Source: Gamarada debralockiae
Lineage: Eukaryota > Ascomycota > Leotiomycetes > Helotiales > Hyphodiscaceae
DNA: 64,000 nt
Reading direction: 5' to 3'
Assembly (NCBI GenBank): GCA_002803225.1
Contig: NXFV01000112.1
Coordinates: forward strand, 62,001-126,000
In this document: positions 1 through 9,406 of the stretch, in pieces
Position numbering within the stretch: position 1 is the first letter of the stretch
Layout of the letters: each line of letters opens with the position of its first letter
Position numbers and translations under genes: made by a program
Notes under the pieces: model-generated
The model's input: only the letters and a program-made list of their open reading frames with translations
What the model was told of the DNA's origin: nothing
Databases searched by the model: none

Positions 1-2400
1 GATTGAAACCCAGCCGTATCGGACCACCGAATACTGAGCAAGAAGTGGGATGTCAGATCGAGCCATGCCGAGAATGTCATGAGCCAGATTCATTCGCTCC
101 TCTCGAGCAGCAGCAGAAATCAGCTTGGCGTAGGTGATGTAACGTGGGTGGCGACCTGCCCGGCGCATGTTTCTGAATCTGCCAAGTGCCTCATTCAAAC
201 GGGACACCTTAGAACGACCACCATTACCTCTCTCAAGTTCATCCGCAATCAGAGCGGAACCCTTGAAATCGGTAGAAGCGGCATATGGATCGAAAGTATC
301 CTCATATGCTGGAACTGCTGGGTACGGGACAGGAGTAAAGCTTTGCTGATAGATTTCGGGAGCCGGGGCAACTTGGCGAGGATCCGTGATGCCACGAGCA
401 GTCATGAAACGGTTGATGAACTCGACACCCTCTTCAATCTCATCGATAAGGTGAGGTGAAGAATCACCAGCTGATCGGATACGAGCAAACATCTGCTCAG
501 ACTGTGCAAGGCCTTCGACGACTTGTCCAGAGCCAATCATCGCAACTGCATACATGGCAGTTGGCTCGATGAAAGATGGCGAAACAGTTATCTCCGCGCT
601 TGAGAGAATTTGCCAGTATCGCTGCGCTGCTGGAACATCCGCCTCGCGGACACTAAGAGCAAGCATAGCCATAGCTGGTGTGGCAATATCTTCAAAGTCC
701 AAGGGTACATTAGCGAACGCAGTGCCGGCAATCAATTTATATCCTTTGTCCGCAGCCTCAGTTGCTACTCGGCTCATGGCGATGGCTCTGGCGGAACCCT
801 TGAGACCTTCAGCCCATTGGAGAGCGTTTGGGAGCATACCACGTTCCAGCAGGCCCGGGACAAATCCGGAATGGATGATGATATCTTTGAACTGCGCCGA
901 ATTCGCGCCGTACTCTGCAATGATTCTGTTGTAAAACTTCATGGCTCCCGCGAGTTTGTCAGAAGTGATGTAAGCCTTCACAACGGCGGCATAGACGTTT
1001 GCGTCCTGCCTATCGCTCAATGTGAGCTTGCCATTATCATGTGCCACTGCCAACTCCTTATACTCATTGTAACACTCGATGGCACTGCTCAAGTCTCCAA
1101 TCTGGTTGAAGCCCTTGATCATAGGTGGGAACGTGGCAGCAAGTGGAACGATCTTGCTCTTCTCCATGTGCTCGTATAATCGGATCATGTCTGGAACACG
1201 GCCTGCTTCAGAGCATGCTGAGATCAGCTGATGATAGGTCTCAGATGGATATGAGCGATCCTTGTGGTACGAAATAGATGCATCAAACAATCTGACGGCA
1301 AGATCGAGTCGGTCGTCCTCAGCAAGAATGGCAAATTCAAGCTCGCTTGATGCGAACATGAACTTGCCAGCCTCCTCCATCCCACCAAAGCGAGCTCTCT
1401 TCTCCTCCAATGACTGTTTCAGCGAAGAAACCTCAAGGGATCGTGAAGATAAGAGCTTGATGAGAGTGTCGTAGGTGGCGGTGTTTGGTGAGACCTTACG
1501 TCTGAGCATGTCAGAGTAGACATCAAGAGCCTTGGGGACAACTTGAATTCTCTCATTGGGAAGATGGATAGCAGCATCCAAGAGAGCATTGTAGGCAGGT
1601 GCAATAGGCTGAATGCCAGCCACGAGCATGGCCTCGAAGACAGCAGGGATCTCAGCATATCGTCCACCTTCCGAGAGTGCTGTGAGATGATCGGCGTAGC
1701 TCTGAGATTGGAGTTCGGCAGCTGAGCTAACGGAGGTAGCAACGCTGGTAGGTGACTTCTCGACGCTGGACTCGACCGAAATAGCAGGTGACTGAACGGC
1801 CGCGATAGGTGGCGTGGGCACACGTGCAGCAACGACGCTCAGCTCAGTCTCGAAGATAGCTTGGTCATTTCGTGACTTGATTTCCTTCTCAATAGCAGCA
1901 TCGATCTTGGCAAGAGCTGCTTCCTCATCTGCATCCAAATGAACTTTCTTGATATCATCTACCGCGCTCGCACTGTATGATCGCTCGACGGCCTTTGGGG
2001 CCTCTGCTACAGGGGTGGCAGAGGTACCCTCAGGGTGAAGAGGCTTCCATTCAATGCGCTTTCTGAACTGGAACTGGGTCCACTCCTTCTCGGGTTCACC
2101 AGCAGCATGTTGCTTCGTCCAAGCATCGAAATATGCGTCTAAGCTTCCATCGTTCTTCTCGCTGTGCACTTCTCTCAAGGCAGAGCCAGAAGATTGCGCG
2201 CTGTTGTGGAAAGCATTTTTGAAGTGGTATGAGTTGTTTCCTAGCTTACTAGCACGGCGTTGAGTAAAGCCAGGTCTGTTTTGGGCGGCGTAGACTTGGG
2301 GGTGAGCGGCGGCGACAAGAGATTGTGCGTATCCGTGGGTGAAGGTTTTGGCGAAGCCTTGGCGTGCAAGATTCGAGTAGAGATTCGAATAGATGGGCAT
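1..2400 (-). CDS. Mitochondrial PPR protein, Cya5-like translation regulator (3' end beyond window)
   Basis: An open minus-strand frame runs unbroken for 800 codons from an ATG at 2400 to the left edge. It begins MPIYSNLYSNLARQGF, a basic, hydroxylated N-terminus suited to mitochondrial import. The middle and C-terminal parts carry pentatricopeptide-like helical repeats, for example YADHLTALSEGGRYAEIPAV, AYNALLDAAIHLP, PNTATYDTLIKLL and YPSETYHQLISACSEAGRVP. The 35-residue spacing and the phrases resemble fungal Cya5, a PPR protein needed for mitochondrial COX1 expression (family knowledge; the assignment rests on my recollection of that family). A stop precedes the ATG in frame. About 40 nt upstream lies a good 58-nt intron (2441-2498, GTAAGC..CTAAC..CAG), probably in the leader. 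The C-terminus is missing because the window ends. Another organellar PPR factor cannot be excluded. Confidence 0.8.
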   Translation of the reverse strand, partial: MPIYSNLYSNLARQGFAKTFTHGYAQSLVAAAHPQVYAAQNRPGFTQRRASKLGNNSYHFKNAFHNSAQSSGSALREVHSEKNDGSLDAYFDAWTKQHAAGEPEKEWTQFQFRKRIEWKPLHPEGTSATPVAEAPKAVERSYSASAVDDIKKVHLDADEEAALAKIDAAIEKEIKSRNDQAIFETELSVVAARVPTPPIAAVQSPAISVESSVEKSPTSVATSVSSAAELQSQSYADHLTALSEGGRYAEIPAVFEAMLVAGIQPIAPAYNALLDAAIHLPNERIQVVPKALDVYSDMLRRKVSPNTATYDTLIKLLSSRSLEVSSLKQSLEEKRARFGGMEEAGKFMFASSELEFAILAEDDRLDLAVRLFDASISYHKDRSYPSETYHQLISACSEAGRVPDMIRLYEHMEKSKIVPLAATFPPMIKGFNQIGDLSSAIECYNEYKELAVAHDNGKLTLSDRQDANVYAAVVKAYITSDKLAGAMKFYNRIIAEYGANSAQFKDIIIHSGFVPGLLERGMLPNALQWAEGLKGSARAIAMSRVATEAADKGYKLIAGTAFANVPLDFEDIATPAMAMLALSVREADVPAAQRYWQILSSAEITVSPSFIEPTAMYAVAMIGSGQVVEGLAQSEQMFARIRSAGDSSPHLIDEIEEGVEFINRFMTARGITDPRQVAPAPEIYQQSFTPVPYPAVPAYEDTFDPYAASTDFKGSALIADELERGNGGRSKVSRLNEALGRFRNMRRAGRHPRYITYAKLISAAAREERMNLAHDILGMARSDIPLLAQYSVVRYGWVSI

Positions 2401-2440
2401 TTAGGGATGGTGGGACCTCTCAGGATGAGTAGAGAGGAGA

Positions 2441-2498
2441 CTGGGCCGGGGTTAGCATTCTCAATGTCTGCATTGTCCTGGGACAGGTAATAGCTTAC
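2441..2498 (-). other. Probable 5'-leader intron of the PPR gene
   Basis: On the minus strand a GTAAGC donor at 2498 and a GCTAAC branch site followed by CCCAG ending at 2441 define a 58-nt intron of the length and style of others in this window. Joining the flanks gives no open frame into the PPR CDS (a stop follows), so it is best read as an intron in the 5' UTR. Transcript evidence would settle it. Confidence 0.45.
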
Positions 2499-3707
2499 TC
2501 GGGATCTCAATGAAGTAGAAATTGCAGGTTCATTTGACAGCAAGGCCGTCAAAGAACGCGCGAACTGGGGATTGAATGGTGATTGTGAAGGTTGATATAG
2601 ATGTCTGAGGTACGAGTCCTCAGAACGGTGTCCAGTGATCAGATCTGTGTGGGTGACTTGGGTGGCGAAGATTAAAGGTGAAAAAACCTAAGGTCCGGAT
2701 TGAAGTGGAAGCCTCAGATTCTGGCAGGAGGTAGTATATTATTATTATTGTGACGAGTGGTCCTCCGCACTAGGTGGAAGGGAGTGACGAGTAGAGTATT
2801 GGTCGAATCGGGATTGATCCTTGACACGAGTTCGAGGCTGATGCAATAGTATCAATTAGGGCGTCCCAGAAAGAGGTCAGCTGTCGAATGGGCGAAGAAG
2901 GATCGGATAGGGAAAACGAAGGGGGGAAGAAGAAGTCGAATTGGAAGAAAGGGTGAAGTAGTGTGTTGTGTGCGGGTGGCAGAGCAAAGCAAGACGAGAC
3001 GCGCAAAAGGGTATGGTGCCTGAGCAGGAGTCATCAATTCGTGAAAAATCGGCTTGATTTCCCATTAGCGGCAGCTAGCTACGGCGGGCGGTTAGCACAA
3101 TTTGGGTCATTAATAAGCTTGTGCCAATGAGAACTTAAGCTTTTACTGTAATCCCGAATTGAATTGTCCTAGAACTTGAGGAATGCAGATCTTCAACTAT
3201 CCTCTATTGTTATCAGATTAACCCAGTGTTCAATGATTATATTCGTATCAGCGAACGAATGCGCCCGTCGTGTCTGTATTGGACTTCGCCTGAGTGATTT
3301 GGGTGGCACGAAGAGGCTTGAATATTTATGGCCAAAAGGCTCTCCAAAGCGACCCGCCGTACGGAAGGACTCCAGAAGCAAGGAGAAGCATCCCGAGCTG
3401 ATGGAACACATCGGACTCTACAATTTACCGACCCGCCGAACTTAAATCCGATCACTCAAGCTTATCAGATCTTTGTTCTGCGTAAAAGTCGGTGCAAGTA
3501 CCACCCGGCTTACCCCTTTTATCCCTACTTCTTGTACGAAGCTATCCAAAAGGCTATCATGCATTGACGAGGGACGTAGAGAGACTTTCGTAATCTGATC
3601 TCCATCTTCGCTCTGATTGGGAATTGAAGCATTTGAGGACAGATCACACCGGAAATTTGAGGAAAGAAGGACGCGTTCACCACACCTCCCTTGAGCATCA
3701 ATTGAAG
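2499..3707. other. Divergent intergenic region, PPR gene / ERG8
   Basis: About 1.2 kb between two divergently transcribed genes. It holds the promoters of both. I see no convincing coding exon: the open frames on either strand are short, lack ATG starts or have no protein-like composition. No tRNA or repeat was recognised. Confidence 0.6.
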
Positions 3708-5231
3708 ATGCCTACAGCCGTCTCCGCACCAGGCAAGGTCTTTTTGGCAGGTGGATACCTGGTTCTCGATCGCGCATACACTGCACTCGTGTTTGGTCTT
3801 AGTGCGAGGATTCACGTCCTCGTCAATGACATCAACACCAGCTCTGGGGTAGAACTCTCAGAGATTGTGGTTCAAAGTCCGCAGTTCCGTGATGCTACTT
3901 GGAATTATGGCTATCACCTAACTAAAGAGCAAGGCGGAGTTCAGGTTACTCAGTTACAAGGGTGAGGACTTCTCTTTGCCTCCAAGGCTTCTTCACAGCC
4001 TTATCCCCGTGCTTCCCCTTTTCTTTTCTTGTCACGTGCGTTATATCCGCTCGGTGAATTCCTGTTGTTCCTATGCCCCTACTCATAGATCTCATACCCG
4101 AGAACTTACGTTTTCATATGCTTATACTCTCTACTCTCTAGTGCCTCCTCTGCAGCCCTATCACGAAACCCCTTCGTCGAAACAGCCCTCAGCTACACCC
4201 TAACCTACATCTCGTGCATTCTCTCCACCCACCCCATCAAACCAACAACTGTTACCATCCTCGCCGACAATGACTACTACTCCCAACCCTCCTCAGCAGC
4301 CCCATCCTCCACCTCCCCAAGCACCCACGGCTTCACCGACTTCAAAGTCCGCCTCCAAGATGCCCATAAAACCGGCCTCGGCTCCTCCGCCGCCCTCGTA
4401 ACAGCCTTCACCGGCGCCCTCCTCACCCACTACCTCCCGGCCACCCTCTTCAACCTCTCCTCATCCTCAGGTCGCTCCATCCTCCACAATCTAGCTCAAG
4501 CAGCCCACTGCGCCGCCCAAGGTAAAGTAGGCTCCGGATTCGATGTTGCGACCGCCGTGTACGGAACTTGCGTGTACAGACGTTTCTCACCTTCTATTCT
4601 CTCAAGTCTAGGCGAACCTGGCTCCCCAGGTTTCTCAACTCGCCTACGAAATGTTGTAGAGGATACGGACGAGAGTCTGAAATGGGATACCGAGATCTCG
4701 AAAGGAGGCGTGACGATCCCGCAGGGCATGGCACTCGTGATGTGTGATGTTGATTGCGGAAGCCAGACTGTGGGGATGGTGAAGAAAGTGTTAGAGTGGC
4801 GCAAAGCAGACCCTGAAGGATCTAAGAAGCTTTGGGATGAATTGCAAGCTTTTAACGAGAAACTTGGCTCCTTATTAATGTCCGGCCCTGAGAGTGACTT
4901 TGAGTCCGCGTTTGCGAATATAAGAGGACATATTAGGGAGATGAGTACGAGGTCGGGTGTCCCGATTGAGCCGCCTGAGCAGACGGAATTGTTGGATGCG
5001 GTTACGAAAGGTGTAAAAGGTGTGGCTGGGGGTGTGGTTCCTGGTGCTGGGGGTTATGATGCTATTGTTTTGTTGGTGAGAGATGATAAGGAGACTTTGG
5101 AGGAGATTGAGGCGTTTCTTGCTAAGTGGAGTAAGGAGAAGGGAAGTAATGTTAAATTGTTGGGCACGAAAGGAGAGCTGGAAGGTGCGAGGCAAGAGGA
5201 TGGAGGGAAATATGGCACTTGGGTCAAATGA
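3708..5231 (+). CDS. ERG8: Phosphomevalonate kinase
   Basis: Erg8 phosphorylates mevalonate-5-phosphate to the diphosphate in the cytosolic mevalonate/ergosterol pathway. Two exons: 3708-3961 and 4142-5231, with a 180-nt intron (GTGAGG..CTCTAG), giving 447 aa, close to the roughly 450 of yeast Erg8. The start MPTAVSAPGKVFLAGGYLVL is the canonical GHMP-kinase N-terminus. The ATP-binding GHMP loop is seen as KTGLGSSAALVTAF, then GKVGSGFDVATAVYG, and the C-terminal GHMP motif as GGVVPGAGGYDAIVLLV. The acceptor at 4141 was chosen because it restores the frame into SRNPFVETALSYTLTY, whereas the more obvious downstream TGCAG breaks it. The gene ends 124 bp from the convergent pantothenate synthetase gene. 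Codon choice shifts within exon 2 from C-rich to G-rich third positions, as in several long exons here. Confidence 0.95.
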
Positions 5232-5355
5232 ATGAAAAGACGGATTAAGAAACATAGAATTGCTAGCAAAACGAGCTGTCCAACGGAAAGTTATATGAAT
5301 TCATTGAAAATTTCGTCCTCTAAGATATTCCTTTTGAGATTATATGCACCATACA

Positions 5356-6498
5356 TCATATCCTTACAGGTTTTAGGATGATATTGTCAATCAACCTCAC
5401 AGATGGACCACCTGATAGTCCAAGGTCCTCACCCTCTTGGGAAGATTCAACAGGCAGCATCTTGACGGCACCACTGAGAATAGCCCCCTTACTTTCATCA
5501 ACATCCTCCACTTCAGCCATCGTCTCCGGATCCGCAAGCGATATATAATCCACCTCAAACTTGGCGCGTTCCTCTGGCTTCATCTCAAACTGTTCCATGA
5601 GCAACAACCTCGCCAACTCATTCGCCGGACCCAAAAGCTCATCCCTCGACCTACACCCCCTCATATACGCCGCCTCGGCAACTCTGAGGGCTTTCGAGAG
5701 TACTGTCGCCACTTTTCGCCTTCTTGTCCCAAGATATACATTTCGGGAGCTCAACGCCAACCCATCCCCTTCCCTCTGCGTCTCCCCAACCACAACCTCA
5801 GTATCCATACAAAAATCCCTAACCATCTTCCTAATAACCACCGTTTGCTGCACATCCTTCTGTCCAAAATACACTTTCTCCGGCTGCACGATATTAAAAA
5901 GCTTCATACAAACAGTCGCCACGCCCCTAAAAAACGTCGGTCTACTCGCCCCCTCGAGAACTTCCCCCACCGGCGTTATTGTTACAAAAGATCCTTTAGC
6001 ATCAACCTCCTGCCCGGGCCTACCAGACGGATACATGACTTCCGTCGTAGGTGCGAACACAGCTGCTATTTTCCCCAGATTGGAACCATCGGAGGCCAAT
6101 TCTCGGTCTAAATCTCGAAGCATTTGTATATCGGAATCCCAGGTTTTTGGGTAAGAGTCCAAGTCTTCGTGGACCCCGAATTGAGTCGGGTTGACATAGA
6201 TGGAGACGACCACGGAGGAGTTGGCCTTGGCTGCCATGCGGATGAGCGAGAGGTGACCAGAGTGCAAGGCGCCCATTGTGGGCACGAGACCTACGGTCCG
6301 GTAGTCGAGGAGTTGTTTGCGGCGCCATTGGCGGAGGGTTGGGATGTCTCTGAACACTTTAATTGAAGTATTCGGTATCGTAGTATCTTTCGAGCGCGCA
6401 GCTAAGAAGCAGGTCGTGGAAAATGGTCGTGAAGCGTTAAGGAGCCTCGCGGGCAAGGCTATGGCGCTTCTCGAGGTCGGGATGCGGAGGGAAAACAT
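5356..6498 (-). CDS. PAN6: Pantothenate synthetase (pantoate-beta-alanine ligase), probably mitochondrial
   Basis: It condenses pantoate with beta-alanine using ATP to make pantothenate, the precursor of CoA. Single-exon 380-aa ORF. Family signatures are clear: VPTMGALHSGHLSLI (adenylate-binding HxGH), YVNPTQFG, RPTFFRGVATVCMKLFNIV, YFGQKDVQQ and GDGLALSSRNVYL (the KMSKS-like part). The first 40 residues (MFSLRIPTSRSAIALPARLL and onward) are basic, lack acidic residues and contain RPFSTT, typical of a mitochondrial presequence, whereas bacterial PanC lacks this extension. It is convergent with ERG8 and divergent from DBP7, whose ATG lies 289 bp away. The length exceeds bacterial PanC (about 285) mainly through the presequence and a C-terminal insertion that includes EDVDESKGAILSGAVKM. 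Confidence 0.95.
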   Translation of the reverse strand: MFSLRIPTSRSAIALPARLLNASRPFSTTCFLAARSKDTTIPNTSIKVFRDIPTLRQWRRKQLLDYRTVGLVPTMGALHSGHLSLIRMAAKANSSVVVSIYVNPTQFGVHEDLDSYPKTWDSDIQMLRDLDRELASDGSNLGKIAAVFAPTTEVMYPSGRPGQEVDAKGSFVTITPVGEVLEGASRPTFFRGVATVCMKLFNIVQPEKVYFGQKDVQQTVVIRKMVRDFCMDTEVVVGETQREGDGLALSSRNVYLGTRRRKVATVLSKALRVAEAAYMRGCRSRDELLGPANELARLLLMEQFEMKPEERAKFEVDYISLADPETMAEVEDVDESKGAILSGAVKMLPVESSQEGEDLGLSGGPSVRLIDNIILKPVRI

Positions 6499-6787
6499 GG
6501 TCGATTGTTAAGAGCCAATGGCTGTAGATTTGGTTCTGGATGGAGAGGAGGATGAGGAGAGTCCCATTCAAGGGCCATATCTTTGAAGAGATTGCAGCGG
6601 AGTCATTGCTGTGATGGTAACTGCTGCGTAGAATGAAGCCCGAGATGTTTTTGACCGTTCCTTCCACTTGTCCCCTTTCAACCTAGACCTCCCGCTTTTA
6701 GCGTCAGACCCCAGCCTATCTTTTCGCGATAACAGAAACTTTTCAACAGACCTCAGCAAGAGAAGTCTGCGAATTGACAAAGCAGCC
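6499..6787. promoter_or_regulatory. Short divergent promoter PAN6 / DBP7
   Basis: The 289 bp between the two start codons must hold both promoters. The DBP7 frame stays open upstream to 6668 but has no ATG before 6788, so that stretch is leader. No CACGTG or other striking motif was noted. Confidence 0.5.
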
Positions 6788-9406
6788 ATGGCGGACGATG
6801 GCATGCTCATGAATTTCGAAATAGGAGACTCTCCTCTAATCCCCAAACAGTCATTCCAAGGAGGCCGCTGGAAAGATCGATTAGCAGCAAAAAAGGTAGC
6901 TCGTCACCGCCTAACCAAAACCTTGAAACCACCCACTAGACCGCCGACGAGAGAAATTTTCAACGAGAAGAGACATGAGACTCCTGTGGAGGAATACATT
7001 GGGCCTGGAGCCACTACGAGACCCCCAAAGAGACAACGAGTTGGCCCTGTTGGGTATGCGGAACGAAATGCGAATACCGCTGCTGTGGTTTCTGGGAAAT
7101 TGCCGCCGGGGAGTATAAATATTGGGGGAGGCAAGGTTACGAAATTCCAGGATGATGATGAAAGGCCGGCTTTTGTATCGGGGAAGTTACCGCCTGGGAG
7201 TATAAAGATTGGTGGGGCCAGAGATAAAACTGCTCAAGAGGATACAAGAGGGGCGTTTGTGTCTGGCAAACTGCCACCTGGAAGTATAAAGATTTCTTCT
7301 CGGAAAAATGATTCTGAGCAGGGCTCTTTTACGCCTGCTTTAAGTTCTGGCAACTTTGTTCCTGGGAGCAACAATGCTAGTCGAAATCGAGATGTAGCAG
7401 GTGGAAAACCGTCGCAGATCGTTTCGTCACTGTTTTCCTTCAATCCTAAGTCGAAGACCACTTTCGAAGAGCCTACAGAAGAAGCAGAGCCAGCGAAACC
7501 TTCCAATGCTCCGCTTACGGAGGAAATGGCGAATTTCACAGCCCTGGGAGTGTCGAGACGATTAGCAGCACATCTATCGACGAAACTCGAAATGAAAGCA
7601 CCGACTGCTATTCAGAAAGCGGCAATACCGCAAATGATCAGCGACGATAGCGATGCTTTTATACAAGCAGAGACTGGTTCGGGAAAGACGCTGGCGTACT
7701 TATTGCCTATTGTTGAGAGGATAATGGCTATGAGTAGCAAGGATGTACAAGTACATCGAGATTCTGGACTTTTTGCGGTAGTGCTTGCGCCTACAAGAGA
7801 GTTGTGCAAGCAGATTGCTGCTGTGTTGGAGAAAATTTTACGATGTGCTCCTTGGATTGTGGGTACGACTGTCATTGGAGGGGAGAGCAAGCAATCGGAG
7901 AAGGCGAGACTACGGAAGGGTGTTAATATTCTCATTGCAACGCCTGGCCGATTGGCGGATCATTTGGATAATACCGAGGTCTTGAATGTGAGCACAGTCA
8001 GGTGGTTAGTGTTGGATGAGGGAGATCGATTGATGGAATTGGGATTCGAAGAGGAAATCAAGGGCATCGTCGAGAAGATTGGTAGGAGAACCTTGGTTGT
8101 TGATAAGAGAAATGGGCTGGAACTCAAAGCATTACCCCAGCGAAGAGTAACGGTGCTATGTTCAGCAACCATGAAGATGAATGTTCAAAGACTGGGAGAA
8201 ATCAGTTTGAAGGATGCAGTCCATATCCAGCCCGACCCATCCGAGGAGGAAGCAGCCAAAGACAAGGCAAATGGTATTGAAGCCGACGACAAAGCATTCT
8301 CAGCACCGGCCCAACTCAAGCAGGCTTATGCCGTTGTTCCCGCGAAGATGCGACTTGTTACCCTGAGCGCTATTCTGAAGCGAGCATTCGCTCGACGGGG
8401 ATCCATCATGAAGGCAATCGTATTCATCTCCTGCGCCGATTCCGTCGATTTCCATTTCTCGCTCTTCAGCCGACCTCTCGAGGCCACCCCCGAAGATACG
8501 GAAGCTCCTGCCGAAGCTCCTAAGTTCACCAAGACAGAACTCACCAAAGACACCATTGCCCTCGGAACCGGCTTCTCAAGTAAAACGAATCCAGTCATTC
8601 TTCATAAACTTCACGGATCTTTAGCTCAGAACATCCGAAGCGCAACCTTGAAGGCTTTCACGGAATCTCCAGACCCATGTGTCATGATCTGCACAGACGT
8701 CGCATCTCGAGGTCTCGATCTTCCCAATGTTGACTATGTAATCGAATACGATCCTCCCTTCAGCGCCGACGACCATCTGCACCGAGTCGGTAGAACGGCA
8801 CGAGCTGGCCGCGACGGACGAGCCCTTATTTTCTTGCTTCCTGGCGACGAAGAAGAATATGTCTCAATCCTCGCATCCGGGTATCGCGAGGGCAAGAAAA
8901 TTCTGGTGCACAACACCGCAGAAGAACTGCTACGAAAGGGTTTTGGCGGAACTGGTCACGAATGGGAAGAGCGTGCCACAGAATGGCAACTTGAAGTAGA
9001 ACGCTGGACCCTCGAATCCCCCAAATATCTCGAAATGGCACGTCGAGGATTCCAAAGCCACATCCGTGCCTACGCAACTCACGTAGCGAACGAGCGCCAC
9101 ATCTTCAATATGCAAACCCTGCACTTGGGACATCTAGCCAAAGCATTCGCGCTAAGAGATAAACCAGGCAGTATCAAAGTCCCAGGACTGAGACCAGCGA
9201 AGATGACGAAGGCCGATCGAAGTGTGGCTGCAAGGAAAGCGAAGAGAGGAGAGGTGGAGGATAAAGCGCCGGAGGGCGAGAGGGCTAGGAAACAAAGGAA
9301 GATGGAGCTGGATTTGCCGAGTGCGGATGGGAATGAGGCTGCGAGGAGGATGAAGATTAAGATGAAGGAGCATATGGCTGCTGCGAGTGAGTTTAATATT
9401 GGCTGA
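6788..9406 (+). CDS. DBP7: ATP-dependent RNA helicase Dbp7 (60S ribosome biogenesis)
   Basis: Nucleolar DEAD-box helicase acting in assembly of pre-60S particles. Single exon, 872 aa from MADDGMLMNFEIGD, the conserved Dbp7 start; the open frame extends upstream but without ATG. Helicase motifs in order: Q motif region with PTAIQKAAIPQ, I AETGSGKT, Ia APTRELCKQ, Ib TPGRLADHL, II LDEGDRLMELGF (DEGD, as usual in Dbp7), III CSATM, V CTDVASRGLDLP, VI HRVGRTARAGR. The C-terminal third has the Dbp7 lysine-rich tail with RVARK-type basic clusters. The N-terminal extension, at about residues 95-200, carries imperfect tandem copies of SGKLPPGSI(K/N)I (7090-7390), which is not part of the helicase core. 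Confidence 0.97.
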   Translation: MADDGMLMNFEIGDSPLIPKQSFQGGRWKDRLAAKKVARHRLTKTLKPPTRPPTREIFNEKRHETPVEEYIGPGATTRPPKRQRVGPVGYAERNANTAAVVSGKLPPGSINIGGGKVTKFQDDDERPAFVSGKLPPGSIKIGGARDKTAQEDTRGAFVSGKLPPGSIKISSRKNDSEQGSFTPALSSGNFVPGSNNASRNRDVAGGKPSQIVSSLFSFNPKSKTTFEEPTEEAEPAKPSNAPLTEEMANFTALGVSRRLAAHLSTKLEMKAPTAIQKAAIPQMISDDSDAFIQAETGSGKTLAYLLPIVERIMAMSSKDVQVHRDSGLFAVVLAPTRELCKQIAAVLEKILRCAPWIVGTTVIGGESKQSEKARLRKGVNILIATPGRLADHLDNTEVLNVSTVRWLVLDEGDRLMELGFEEEIKGIVEKIGRRTLVVDKRNGLELKALPQRRVTVLCSATMKMNVQRLGEISLKDAVHIQPDPSEEEAAKDKANGIEADDKAFSAPAQLKQAYAVVPAKMRLVTLSAILKRAFARRGSIMKAIVFISCADSVDFHFSLFSRPLEATPEDTEAPAEAPKFTKTELTKDTIALGTGFSSKTNPVILHKLHGSLAQNIRSATLKAFTESPDPCVMICTDVASRGLDLPNVDYVIEYDPPFSADDHLHRVGRTARAGRDGRALIFLLPGDEEEYVSILASGYREGKKILVHNTAEELLRKGFGGTGHEWEERATEWQLEVERWTLESPKYLEMARRGFQSHIRAYATHVANERHIFNMQTLHLGHLAKAFALRDKPGSIKVPGLRPAKMTKADRSVAARKAKRGEVEDKAPEGERARKQRKMELDLPSADGNEAARRMKIKMKEHMAAASEFNIG
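7080..7395 (+). repeat. Intragenic tandem repeat coding SGKLPPGSIKI in DBP7
   Basis: Three good copies (VSGKLPPGSINI, VSGKLPPGSIKI, VSGKLPPGSIKI) and one decayed copy (SSGNFVPGSNN) are spaced about 28-35 codons apart in the N-terminal extension. The copies are similar at DNA level too, indicating duplication within the gene. Confidence 0.85.

Noticed and set aside
79..1725. Several plus-strand ORFs of 60-189 codons
   Set aside because: They lie opposite the continuous PPR reading frame and have no motifs; antisense shadows.
4142..4155. Alternative ERG8 acceptor at TGCAG (4155)
   Set aside because: It breaks the frame into NPFVETALSY; the CTCTAG acceptor at 4141 keeps it.
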